DNA from: Saccharum officinarum
Lineage: Eukaryota; Streptophyta; Magnoliopsida; Poales; Poaceae
Reading direction: 5' to 3'
DNA length: 64,000 nucleotides
Assembly: GCA_020631735.1 (NCBI GenBank)
Contig: CM036162.1
Span: 89,108,016-89,172,015, forward strand
Shown here: positions 24,131 to 34,686 of the stretch, piece after piece
Layout of the letters: each line of letters opens with the position of its first letter
Position numbering within the stretch: the stretch's first letter is position 1
Notes under the pieces: generated by a model
Database searches by the model: none
Told to the model about the DNA's origin: nothing
What the model saw: the letters and a program-made list of their open reading frames with translations, nothing else
Translations under genes and position numbers: made by a program

Positions 24131-24766
24131 TGAGCCTCGAGGGAGCGGAAGCTGGCCCTCGACCAGGGTTCGACAGCTGCCCTCGAGCAACAGAGTTAGG
24201 GACGACCAAGGGTGCGCCCGTACATGGCCAGGGCTCGAGCCACGCTCTCGAGGCACCCAGGACGTATTCGAGGCCAAAGGAGGAGGTCGACGTAGGAATC
24301 CCCTCGGGGGAGGCACCGAGCCCTCGAATCCTGTCGCAGGGAATCGAGATCCACACGACCACTTCTTGGCATCTTTGAGAGCGCCTCCGGGCCACTAGCC
24401 GACCCCAACGACTGGGGCACGGGCTCTCACTCGAATTCCCCGTTAGCAGCTCACCGGAGGCGTCGGAACTCGCCCAAACGAGGGTAGTACGACGTTCTCC
24501 ACCCTCCTCCTTTTTTCGAAAGGAGCGTGAGGGACGAACAGTAAAAGACGTCCGGGACTCTGATCGACCTCGTGCGCGCGAGGCTCGGGGGCTCGACCGC
24601 AGAAACCTAAACCTTGAGGGATCGAAAGCTGGCCCTCGACCAGGGTTCGACAGCTGCCCTCGAGTAACAGAGTTAGGGACGACCAAGGGTGCGCCCGTAC
24701 ATGGCCAGGGCTCGAGCCACGCTCTCGAGGCACCCAGACGTATTCGAGGCCCAAAGGAGGAGGTCA
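24131..24766 (+). repeat. 477-bp tandem repeats near the 3' end of the Tat-type element
   Basis: GCTGGCCCTCGACCAGGGTT starts at 24151 and again at 24628, a spacing of 477 bp, and about 150 bp of following sequence repeats with few changes. Unit 1 is about 24131-24607; unit 2 is cut by the N gap at 24767. Tandem repeats between the extra ORF and the 3' LTR are a known property of Tat/Retand elements. The apparent ORFs here are repeat shadows. Confidence 0.8.
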
Positions 24767-24866
24767 NNNNNNNNNNNNNNNNNNNNNNNNNNNNNNNNNN
24801 NNNNNNNNNNNNNNNNNNNNNNNNNNNNNNNNNNNNNNNNNNNNNNNNNNNNNNNNNNNNNNNNNN
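24767..24866. other. Assembly gap (100 N)
   Basis: Exactly 100 N, a conventional size for a gap of unknown length. It joins Tat tandem repeats on the left to the middle of a copia protease/gag-pol region on the right, so at minimum the rest of the Tat element and the 3' part of the copia element are missing or rearranged here. Confidence 0.95.
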
Positions 24867-26519
24867 GCAAACCTGATCCACTTGATGGAGAGTGGCATGC
24901 CGCGGACCAGGCCTTCACGCGTCATCTTCCTGAGGCGCCGCGAAATTGATGTGGCCGAGGCGAGCGTGCCCGGGGCTTTCGAGGGATCCTGGCGAGCAGG
25001 CGACGCTCCTCGTCGCGGATGCGCATTGTGCCGTCCTCCACGAGCACCTGGTACCCGCCCTCGTCGAGTTGCCCGATGGAGATGATGTTGCGGTGAGGCG
25101 CGGCAGGAAGTAGACGTTGGAGAGCTTCTGGTGCTCCCCCGTTCTTGCAGGTGAAGAGGATGGTGCCGCTGCCCTCGATTTGCGCGACAGAGCCATCGCC
25201 GAACCTGACGGTGCCGTGGATGCCGGAGTCGAGGTGGGCGAAGACGGATCTGGACCCGAACATGTGGTTTGATGCTCCAGTGTCCAGGATCCATCTCGTC
25301 GGGTCGGGATCCGGCGCTCCGTCGAAGGCGGCGAAGATCTTTGGCTCGGTGAGGTGGAGCTCGATGACCGATTTGGCCACCGGCGGCGCCTTGGTGGGGA
25401 AGGCCGGCCGTGGGGACGAGGAGTTCTCGCCCTCCTGGATCGAGTCGATGGCCATCATGAGTGTGGCCTCCTCCTCTTGGGCCACATGGGCCTGGTGGGC
25501 TGGCTCCTCCTTCTTCTTGGTCCGGCAATCATTGGCCCAATGGCCTTTCTTGCCACACCGGGGGCAAGGATCGTCCGGTGGCGGGCGCGACAAGCTGGAG
25601 CCGCCATTGCTGCTAGCGCCGCGCCCACGACCTCTGCCGCGGCCTCTCCCGCGACCGCCGGAGCCAGAACCGCCACGTCCTGACTCGGCGGACTTCTTCT
25701 TGTATCTCTCCACCCACTGCTCCTCCGTGAGAAGCAGTTTGCCGCTCGCGGAGTGCGCCGGAGCGGGCTCGACATCATCGGCAGCTTTGAGGCGGCCAGT
25801 AACTTCCTCGATGGAAAGCTTAGAGATATCAAGCAAGGTTTCGATGGAGATGACGAGCTGTTTATACCGTGGGCGGACGACGCGCAGGTACTTGTCCACC
25901 ACCTTCTCGTCCGGCTCCGGGTCACCTAGCGTTGCTAGGCGCTGCACGATGCCGGTCATGCGCAAGGCGAAGTCCTCAATGGCCTCGCCGTCGCGGAGAG
26001 CGATGGACTCGTATTCGGCGCGCAGGTTCTGAGCGGTTGCCTTCCGCGCCCGATCGTCGCCGATGCCATGGTCTTGATGGCCTCCCAGGCCTCCCTGGCG
26101 GACTGCTTGGCCAGGAGGATGGGGATCAACTCCCCGGGCACACCGCTGCAGATGGCGTCCAGCGCGGCGCGGTCATCGTCGTAGTCGACGTCGTCGTACT
26201 CGATAGCGTCCCATAGGTGGCGCGCCTGCATCTTCAATTGCATGCGCAGGGACCACTCGTGGTAGTTGTTCTTCGTCAGCTGCGGCCAGCTGCCGCCGCT
26301 GCTGCCTTCCCGGACAATGCGCTCGACGACGACTTCGCAGGGATGTCGTGTGCGTGAACGGCGTGGAGCCCGGGAGCGGCGCGACGAACGGTGCGGTAAG
26401 CGGCGTGGTGAACGGCGTGACGGTGAGCGGGACGGAGAGCGGCGCGGCGTCTTGCTGCCGAGCCCTCCGGCTTCTCCTTCTTCTTCCGGGGTGCGGCTAC
26501 GGCGTGGCGGTGAAGCCAT
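24867..26519 (-). pseudogene. gag: Copia gag and protease, cut by the gap
   Basis: Reading starts MASPPRRSRTPEE at 26519, 30 bp inside the primer site. The gag-polyprotein pattern (UBN2 type) reads LTKNNYHEWSLRMQLKM then LWDAIE; a frameshift near 26050 leads to RMTGIVQRLATLGDPEPDEKVVDKYL and a Gly/Arg run, then a zinc knuckle CPRCGKKGHWANDC (about 25555). The protease core WILDTGASNHMFG (about 25285) carries a normal DTG. Two close frame slips near 25090 precede ISIGQLDEGG. The sequence ends at the N gap before integrase. The UBN2 gag, CCHC knuckle and DTG-SNHM protease place it in Ty1/copia; the finer lineage is open. Confidence 0.82.
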
Positions 26520-26548
26520 TGACGCCGTTGCAGGTCCTCCCCAATCTT

Positions 26549-26563
26549 CAAGCTCCGATACCA
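26549..26563 (-). other. Primer-binding site of the reverse copia element
   Basis: On the minus strand TGGTATCGGAGCTTG lies two bases from the LTR end. It is the Met-tRNA-type site and sets the element's orientation as reverse. Confidence 0.8.
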
Positions 26564-26565
26564 CT

Positions 26566-26928
26566 TGTTGGTCACCAGACGGCGGTTTACGCCGGCGGCG
26601 AGCTGCTGGGTGGCGAGGTGAATGAACAAGAAGAAAAGAATGAACTGGACTCGGTGAATTGGTGTTGCAAAACTGCAACGTTTTTTGATGCATATATTTG
26701 ATATATAAAGGGAAAACAAACTGAAACAAACTGATCATGCCGCTCATGGCGCGCATGACGCAAGAGAGGTGCGCGTCCATCCCCACGCACGCACGTCGTC
26801 CGGCCATGGCTGCATGTCTAACTACCTCTAATCCTAGCACACGATCACCACATGTCAGTGTCTGTGCGCATGCATAACCGAATGAACAAAACATGCTGCC
26901 TATCTATAGCACATAGGAGTATCCAACA
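26566..26928 (-). mobile_element. 5' LTR of the reverse copia element
   Basis: The plus strand reads TGTTGGTCACC at 26566 and GAGTATCCAACA to 26928, so the LTR (363 bp) has TGTTGG/CCAACA inverted ends. It abuts the primer site on the left. To the right the bases AAATT (26929-26933) match the intron of F-box copy 2 at 48806-48810, which gives the uninterrupted state of the target. The other target-site copy would lie beyond the gap. Confidence 0.85.
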
Positions 26929-26933
26929 AAATT
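26929..26933. repeat. Target-site copy AAATT of the reverse copia element
   Basis: First five bases of F-box copy 1 intron sequence after the LTR. The intact site in copy 2 (TTGTCAAATTGACATA) shows that these bases are host sequence. Confidence 0.6.
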
Positions 26934-26989
26934 GACATACCTCAGTGACTTCAAGATAATACTGGGTAGTAAATGCGATCACACTATAC

Positions 26990-29393
26990 CTTGGTTATAT
27001 CCTTTAATCTATTCACACGAGCTGCTAACATCTCATCATCCCGCTTCCATGCAACCCAATTAAGCCGCCGCTGAGGCCTTCGATGCTGGACTCTCTGCAA
27101 ACACGTTAGTTATAATGGTCTTTGCTCTTCCAGTGGTTATTAACCATTTTTTTCAACAGAAAGACAAAGGGAAATGTGCTAGTTTCATTTCGCGACAGAT
27201 TTACCTGATCAGAAAAATCTGGCAGATGCTGCAATGTCTGATCGATTTCCAGTGTTATTTGCTGCCGAGTCACCTCATCTGGCATACGCTGCAAGACCTT
27301 CTTGGCTGCTGTGGCCAGATGTTGTGCAACTGCCTACAGAGAATTTTTTTTAGAAAGGACAGCAAAAGTTTTGCCCGCGATTTATATTAGAAGAAAAAAA
27401 TAAAACAAGAGTTTGTCCTGTTTTTTTAGGGAAACCGGACCTAAAACCCTTATAACTAGGGATATAACAACTCACTGGAAACAACTCGGACACATCAACT
27501 GACCACAAACCACCGAGAAGCCACTACCTACAAGTCAAAGACGCGACACAAGAACCAGCGCCGGTACAAACAGCCTAACCAACACTACTTCCTCAGCCAA
27601 GGAACTCAACCACGCTGGCCACAACTAACATGCAAAGGCTACAAAGACCCACATCAACTCATTAAGCTAAAAAACACCATGCATGCCTAATCAACAAGGA
27701 ACCATTGAAGAGCACCAGAGTAAAAACAGAAGAGCGCAGGTACGTCAACAAGAGGCCATCAAATAAACCACAGCTGCATACGAGAACTTCCATCAAACTT
27801 CTAACTGCTATTGAATATTTATAGATTCCACTTTGGATAGCTTGCCCCTCTTCTTCTTGTTTTTTTGTTGCCCCACTTCAATTAGCACCATGAGGGCATC
27901 CATTTTCTCCTTGGTGAGTGAACGCTCAAAATGTTGTGCATAAAACTCGAACTGGTCAGCTTCCTCTTGTGTTGTTGGTGGCGATAAGTCTCCAAGTTTT
28001 TTGACAAGCAACTCCTCTGCAACTTGGATTGCTCCTTTTCCTTCTGTGGTTTTGCAATCTGTAAATAATAAATAACAAACATACCGTTAAGGCTAATGAT
28101 AATATAGGCAACTTACCAATGAGTTCTGCTCCAACTTATAGACATTTTTCCACACATTCTCTACACCGCAAATATCATGCTCCCACGCCTCCCATTTCTT
28201 CAATCCCAGCCACCCTGCTGTTTCGATCCACGCACGATACCAACTTCTTGTATGCATCTAATCTTACAAGTGACTTCACACATATAAAGGATTGCACGTG
28301 ATCTGGTTTGTGGGGGCTGAAATTCAGCAGCTTCACCCTTTTGCTTAACTTAGTCCCACAGCCCTCGCCAAACAACTCATACAAACATAGATCACCTAAA
28401 ATAGACTGCATCATGATCTTATCCCAGTGAACAAAATGTGGACCTGGAAGGTAATTATGTGTGTACGGAAGGCTGTACATCTGGCTCCAGCTTTACTCTA
28501 GTTTGCTACACAATGTCCAGATCTGCAGCTTACCAGAAAGCATTCTGGGCCCGTGCTGGTGGACTTCGGCAGTCGCTATACATACCTTCCCATTTATCTC
28601 TGTGATCCAGTACCGACGATAACCGCCAAGTGTAGAATCTGGCAGCTGTATCCGTGCAAAACTTTCTTCACTTAGATCAAAAGATATAGCAGCATGCTTC
28701 CAGCTAGCTTCGGCGTCTCAGTTAGCCAAAACATTGCTCCATCGGTATTCACTACACAGAGTTCTTCACACAGCTTAAGCTTAGATCTTCAGAACTTCTA
28801 ACATCTTTCCATTTGTCACTCCCAAGCATGTAAACTTGAATGACATTAAAGGTGCCTCGAGAATTGTTTTGATGCTCACCAAGAAAGTGTGTAACTTTGT
28901 ACTCTTTTGTGATGGGGTGAAATCCAAAACAGTAGAAAGAGAAGTGATCACCCTTCAAATTTTTTATAGGTTTGTCAAGATGCAGGCATTCACCGGTTGT
29001 AAGGTTAGCAATCTTGATTGTTGATGCCTTTGTGTATAAGCAGAGAAGCCCATTGCATGAGCCGCAAAAAAATCATCTGGCCCAATCACTGGCACAGCCA
29101 CTGTTGACTGTGACCAGCCTTCATCAAAGACAATAGCATCACTAGGGTAGGGCTTACCCTGAACCGACTCTTGAGGAAAGAATAGGAGGGCACAACGGGG
29201 AGCTTGCTCAAGGTGTGCTGTGATGAACTGGGGGTCTCGGATGACTTTGTGCCACTGCTTGCAGACTTCAGTGCATCTCAGCAAAGTGCTCACTGAAAGC
29301 CTAAAAAATATCCGCTCAACGAGGTCACCTGGAAGGCAGTTTATGATTCATTCCTCCTCTTTCTTCTTCTTTGAGTTGGTTTCCTCAGAAGCC
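26990..29393 (-). pseudogene. F-box gene copy 1, degenerate and 3'-truncated
   Basis: Three exons remain of the gene that is more complete at 47065-50586. Exon 1 (about 28107-29393) encodes an F-box (LVERIFFRLSVSTLLRCTEVCKQW) and an F-box-associated domain. Exon 2 (27205-27333) and exon 3 (26990-27094) keep frame and good splice sites (TCTGTAG|GCAG, TTTGCAG|AGAG). The remaining exons are lost because a copia element sits in the next intron and the assembly breaks beyond it. Exon 1 has a TGA at 29349-29351 and several one-base deletions relative to copy 2 (near 29068, 28752, 28716 and 28203). F-box proteins are substrate adaptors of SCF ubiquitin ligases; this copy cannot encode one. Confidence 0.85.
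27335..28066 (-). other. About 0.74-kb segment present only in F-box copy 1
   Basis: Copy 2 reads straight from the intron acceptor ATTGC to AAATTCTCTGTAG (near 49217-49235); copy 1 has about 740 bp between the same points. The segment contains a minus-strand open stretch (27808 to about 28060) with ELLVKKLGDLSPPTTQEEAD and a Lys-rich end, which starts at an apparent splice acceptor (TTATTTACAG). I do not recognise the protein. The segment ends in TCTAAAAAAAA on the minus strand, so a retroposed fragment is possible, but deletion from copy 2 is equally possible. Confidence 0.5.
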
Positions 29394-32280
29394 ATAGGAA
29401 CCAATCTGGCCTGCGGATGCAGCAGCGCTACAAATCCTCTTGGAAAGGTTTCTGCGCAGAGATTATCACTTTATTAGATTATTAGATACAGCACAGAAAT
29501 TACCAAATGAGAACCCAAGACGAATAAAGAGTGACTCATACAGACATAAACACCTGCATGAGATTATTTTCAGATTAAATATCATACTAGCACAGAAGGT
29601 ACCATCCCAGTAATTAACACTCATTTCCAAGGTTATTGTCTAACATCTACCAAACAATGAGAAAGCAAGAATCAGGGGGCTCTAAAAGTTTGACTACTTC
29701 AAATTCTAACTCTCTTAAGTACTAAAATATTCTCCATGCATTAAAAAGTTTTTACCACATTAGCATCTCCCCTTCATACATAGGAGTGCCCAGGGTTTTG
29801 CCATAGTCACAGGTTCGGGGACGAAGCCACGAACCACGTGCCAGCTAGGCCGACCCAACTCGAGGTATGGGTACGAGATGGGTCGACGTTCCATTTATGG
29901 ATGGGTTGCGCCCCATTGCAGAACGGTTCAAGAAGGGACGAGTCCCAATCCTAGACGGCGAGATGCAGATGAAGAAAGGCTTATGGATGGGGCTTGAGGT
30001 TGTCGCCACTCGCCGGCATTGCTGCCCGGCAGCGACATCGCCGGCATCTCTGTCGATGGTAAGATTCAGGACAGAGGCAGCACTGAATCAGAGCCACTCC
30101 GCACACTATGGCGCTGTGCCACCGTCCATGCCGGTGCTGGTGACTGGTCGCTCGCTCGCCGGCGGCTAGACAACCACCGCACCTCATTCCCGTGAATGGC
30201 GGGCAGGGGATCCCGCCGACTGAGCATGTGCTTCTCTAATTTCTATTTGTTTTCTAACGAGACTGTACAGGTTACGCACTTCCTTTTAGTTTTTGGAGGA
30301 GAAAATTAGTGTCGCATGTGGTGGGACATTTCCCTCCGTGAAAAAAACCCTGTGATTTGTTTCCTAATGTATATAGTCTCAAAAAAGGAAAAGAGAATCG
30401 GTTAAAAAAATTCTATATGATTTGTTCCTAATGTAGACTGTAATCAACAAGTCAAATGCAAAACCGAGAGATTGAAAACAGATCCACGTGTCCAAAAACA
30501 ACAAGTCAACCACTGCAATACATACAAGACTCCATACTTCGTACTGGGGTCATCGACCCATAGGCTTTGGGTTCATGTACCAAATATTTGGTTCTCGTAC
30601 CACAGAGGTATACCCCCTTCATACCACATTTTTGTCGAGTGTCGATCCATGTCTCTCGACCCCGTCCCTCAACCCGGTCGACCCAGAATTCTTGTGACTA
30701 CTTTGGCGACCCTAGGCTCCGGCGCAAGGGTGCCAAGCCGCATATAATACAAGTTGTCCAACTTAAGTGCAGAGTAGTGGCAGTATGCCAGAGAAGCATG
30801 GATAGGCTGCTGATCAAATATGCAACTGCTAAACCAGGCCTGGGGCCTATGTGACTATGCCTATAGTACGAACTATCGCTGGCGAAGGCTCTCAGCCAAG
30901 TGCAGCGTACGGGTTTAAAAGTCTCTGCACCATGGTGGCATTCAGATGTGCACTGGGAAAGGATAGGAAAATAAGATGGGTTATGGGGCGCCCGGTCACG
31001 GCTTGGGTTATGATATCCATATCCCAATCCCTTGTTCAGGAACAAATGGACTGATTTGGGATAAAACCAGCAAAATCAAGTCAACAAAGAAAGAAGAAAC
31101 GAATAGAAAAGAAGTGCACCGTTTCTCCTCATCCTCCCACTTCCGCCCTTCTTCCTCCCACCGCCCATCCTCCTTCTCTGGCGGCAGCGGCATCTGTGGC
31201 CACACCTACCATGCCCCCAGGGGCACCTGTGGAGCCTCCGAGCCATGGTGGCCTCACTCACTGGCGGCCGCCAGCAACTCAGGCGTTGCCATCAAGCTCA
31301 GGTAGAGCATCATCAAGCACCAGCTTCTAGGCCCCTCCATGTTCACATCAGGCAAGTTATGTGAGCGAGAGATCTTGGCTTCCTGGTTCGGCGCCGCGTG
31401 GAGTCAGCGGCGGCCACTGGCCAGCTCCATGTGACTCAAGGCCGCCCTCCTCACGGACTCCCTGTGATGTGGGTGGTTCTTGTTCCCCACCAGCGACAAA
31501 TCACACCTAGCGCAGCGACGATTCAGGACCCCACATCCGCCCACGAGTTCGCAGATGCATTTCCCATCCAAACTCACCCCTCCGGTCGGGATAGGAAATA
31601 GGATCCCTGGGATAAAGGCCTCCTTTCCCTTTCCACATCCACCTTTTTTTCTCACTGTAGTCTATCCCATTATCCAAACAAGGGTTCAAATCTATCCTAC
31701 ACCTCATTTCCCTATCCCAACTCCTATTTCCCATGAACCAAACGCCATGTTAGTACAAAATCAGTGCCCACTAGGCCACAGTAGGTTCGCAACCCTGTTC
31801 TACCCGGATGGGAAGAGAGATCTTCTTGAGCCTAGCCCAGGCTCCGTATCTGGGTGCGCCACTGTTTCTCTTTAATGTATGAACAAAGCTTCATAAATCA
31901 ACCATTCTTTAAAACGCCCAGCCGAAAAGAAAACATTCCACATACGAAATAGAGGGGGAAAAATACCTTACCCTACTAGCTATCTCCACAACTACACATT
32001 TCCCAGTCGCGTCAACTTGTCAAACAGAACAAACACGTCAGCGCTCTATCCCGTGCGCCAAACCCTAAACTAAGGAACTCGAAACAGGAACCCTAGCCGG
32101 CAGCTGCCGTCACGGGTCGGGGAGAAGAAGGCGAGAAGAGCGTCGCGAGGAATACGCAGATTCGACGAGCAAAAGAGGAAAACGTGGGCTCACTGACCGG
32201 CGCAATCGGCTCAGCTCTGCAACCGCCGCCATGGCGCCGAGAGACCTCCATCTCCCAGGTCCAAGACGAGACGAACACCG
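29394..32280 (-). repeat. 5' flank of F-box copy 1, paralogous to 50587-52015
   Basis: Blocks here match the upstream region of copy 2 in the same order, for example around 29400-29780, 30703-31200 and 31810-32270 versus 50587-50970, 50980-51520 and 51530-51990. Two extra segments occur only here: about 29790-30702 and about 31215-31805. I see no ORF in either that I would call a gene. The region defines the duplication that produced the F-box pair. Confidence 0.7.
32276..32280. repeat. Candidate target duplication CACCG, left
   Basis: CACCG precedes the left arm and CACCG follows the right arm at 45724-45728. F-box copy 2 gives a near match to the empty site (CAGACGGTTCGCGGG). Confidence 0.5.
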
Positions 32281-32400
32281 TTGAGCCTTTTGGAAATCAA
32301 CCATTATGATAGGTGGGCTTCGCCAGAATACCATCCTGCAACGAGGCATCGCCGAATCGCCATTACGAAACAAGGCCACCACGCTGAAATACCATCCGAG
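32281..32400 (+). mobile_element. Left outer arm of a long-inverted-repeat element
   Basis: The block beginning TTGAGCCTTTTGG is the reverse complement (roughly 80 percent by eye) of the block ending AAAAAGCTCAA at 45723. The arm is interrupted after CCGAG at 32400 by the copia dimer and continues at 44438. Flanking CACCG occurs at 32276-32280 and 45724-45728. See the entry for 44438-45723. Confidence 0.75.
32396..32400. repeat. Target-site duplication CCGAG, left copy
   Basis: CCGAG ends the interrupted left arm of the inverted-repeat element and matches 44433-44437 exactly. Confidence 0.88.
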
Positions 32401-32812
32401 TGTTGGAATTGATCTCCCACCGATTAGGCCCAACGGCCTAATTGGGCCTTGACTCGTGCCCTGATCGGGGGCGCTCAACCCATTAGCGGTTGGTGGGCCC
32501 CGTCGCACAGTGCCATATAAGAAGAGGTGGGAGCCACGGGCTCAGTGCGAGAGGTTTAACGCCACAGTACACCCACCGTCTAGCCCTAGCCGATCCCGAG
32601 GGCGGCACTGCCAGCGGCGGGATGCCCCACCAGTGCCTCCACTGCTTCACCGGTTGCCATGGTTAACTTCTTCTTCGTCAAGCCCGACGGTTAGGCATCC
32701 TCACCCTCTCTCCCTTTCTAGTTCATATCCTAGGATGATCTACTTGTTCTACCCGAAATGCAAAGTAATGTACCCGCTAGATCTACCACTGGACGATCTT
32801 AAAAGTACAACA
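32401..32812 (+). repeat. Dimer LTR 1 (5' outer LTR)
   Basis: TGTTGGAATTGATCTCC to AAAAGTACAACA, 412 bp, with TGTTG/CAACA ends and a TATA-like CATATAAGAAG near 32514. It is followed by a primer site. Confidence 0.88.
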
Positions 32813-34630
32813 ATGGTATCGGAGCAGTAGGTTTTTCCTAGTGTGTAGATCTAGATCTCGGGGAAAGAAATGAAAGGAAATCAAACCGATTTTTGAATCG
32901 GCTTACGAGAATCGAAACCCTAACCCTAAGTGGATCAAAGAAAGGCCGATGGGGAGGGGAGACCTACCTGGCCTCTTCCCCGCAGGCATGACCGCCAACG
33001 CGCGGGAAGAAGAGGCCCTGCTGCCGCGCGGGCAGGACCACCAGAGCCGCGCATGGGATCAGGGCACCGACGCACAACTCCTTGACGACGGCGCGCTCAA
33101 CCGCAATGGGGAACGCGCACGCCGGCAAGAAGTTGTGCGGCGTCGCCACCACCTCTCCTCCGGCCGCCATGGACGGCGGCATCGGGTGTGCTGCTGCTAT
33201 GCTGTGCGGTTGAGAGAGAAAACGGGGGAGAAAGAGAAAAGAGAAAGAAAAGAGGAAAGGGGACGGACTGCTCCGGCAGCCGGCTTCCTTCACCGGCGCC
33301 GACGGCCGGCATGGCCGCCTCCGCTGTGAACTCTGATGAACAGAAAAGGGAAGGTAGAAAAGAAAGGAAATAGGCCGGAGGAGCCGCCGGCGAGGGGTGC
33401 CATGGTGGCGCCGCCACCTTCTCCGCTGCGTTTCTGTTGGTAGATCTGGATTTTGGGAAAGAAATTGAAAAGAATGAACTTCGGTCTCGATCGGAAGAAG
33501 GAGGGGATTCGGTTATGACATGGTCAAACCTTAACCCTAAATGAAAACAGAACGGGGATTTGAATTCAATTTTGGATTACCCTAAAGAACCCTAACCCTA
33601 ATTGAAAGAAAAGGGCACGGTGGCCTACCTGGGGCTCACCTGCCATTCACCGCCATGGCGCGGGAAAAGGTCCCCGAGCAGTCGTCTCGAGATGGGGATG
33701 CGCGCGCGGGGTTAAGGCGCCGCCACCCTCCTCCGGTCGCCAATTTTGGCCACCGCAGCAGCGTTCCATGCTGACACAGAAAGGGAGGCGAAAGACAAAG
33801 GATAGACAAGATGAAGGAAGAAGAGCAAGGAGGTACCACCGCCGGACGTCGCATGGACGCCGAGCGGGAAGTCAACCGAGCAGGGCTCGCCACCGTGCGG
33901 TCTGCGTCTCGGGCCGGGGCCGAGGCCGAGGCCTCGCCGCCGTGCGGTCTCGCAGAAAGGGCACCACCGGGGAGCCGCTCGACGGCGCACCGCGCGGCTA
34001 CGGCCGCATGCGTGCGCAGGCGAGTGGTACCACGGCGGCGCCGTCACCTTCCCCAGATCCGGTCACACTGCCGTCGTCCATCGGCGGCGGTGGCTATGCT
34101 GCGCTTGGCGCTAAGAGAAGGGGAGGGGGTAGAGAAAGAAGAGGAGGCGAGGCAGCCGGGCTTGCCCCGGTATCGGTCACGGCCAAGGTGGCCGCTGCGG
34201 CTCTCTCGCTCGGGCATGGCACTGAAGGAGAAAGCAAAGAACAGAAATGAAATTAGGGTTTTCGGGGAAAGGGAGCCGACGGCCGGGCGTGTTTTTGTTC
34301 AGCCGAAAAGCCAGGACAACCGTCCGATCTTGATCGACGGTTGCCAGAAACTGGGCCGGCTCGTGGCCCAGGCGGGGCTCAGCTTTCCCGGCCCAGGCCC
34401 AGGTTACGGCCTGGGCGGGGGGGGGGGGGAGTGGAGCTCGCGCGGCTGGGCGCGTGGGGAGAAGCCGAGAGCGGCTGGGCCGTGGCGATCATGGGCTGGC
34501 TCACAAACGGGAGGTCGCAAGCGCACGGCGCGCGTGGCAGCCAGTGGCGCTTTGCTGGGCCAAAGCCGCACGTTTGGGCCTTCAGGCCGAAATGGCCAGA
34601 TGCACAAGGATGTTTTGAATTTAGTTTTAT
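32813..34630 (+). other. GC-rich leader of internal region 1
   Basis: This block holds no ORF I can assign. It is built of diverged sub-repeats: the strings around 32845 (GTAGATCTAGATCTCGGGGAAAG) and 33440 (GTAGATCTGGATTTTGGGAAAG) are about 590 bp apart, and CCCTAACCCTAA-containing starts recur near 32917, 33527 and 33590. The corresponding leader in internal region 2 (39056-40130) is about 0.7 kb shorter, consistent with the extra duplication here. Confidence 0.5.
32814..32825 (+). other. Primer site of internal region 1
   Basis: TGGTATCGGAGC, one base after LTR 1. Met-tRNA type. Confidence 0.8.
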
Positions 34631-34686
34631 CTTTTTTCAGAAGCATATCTAAATAATATTTTGATGAAATTTGTATAAAGCTTGAT

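Noticed and set aside
33811..34656. 281-codon open frame in the dimer leader
   Set aside because: Low-complexity Arg/Gly/Ala translation of GC-rich DNA, overlapped by equally long frames on both strands; not kept in the second internal region.
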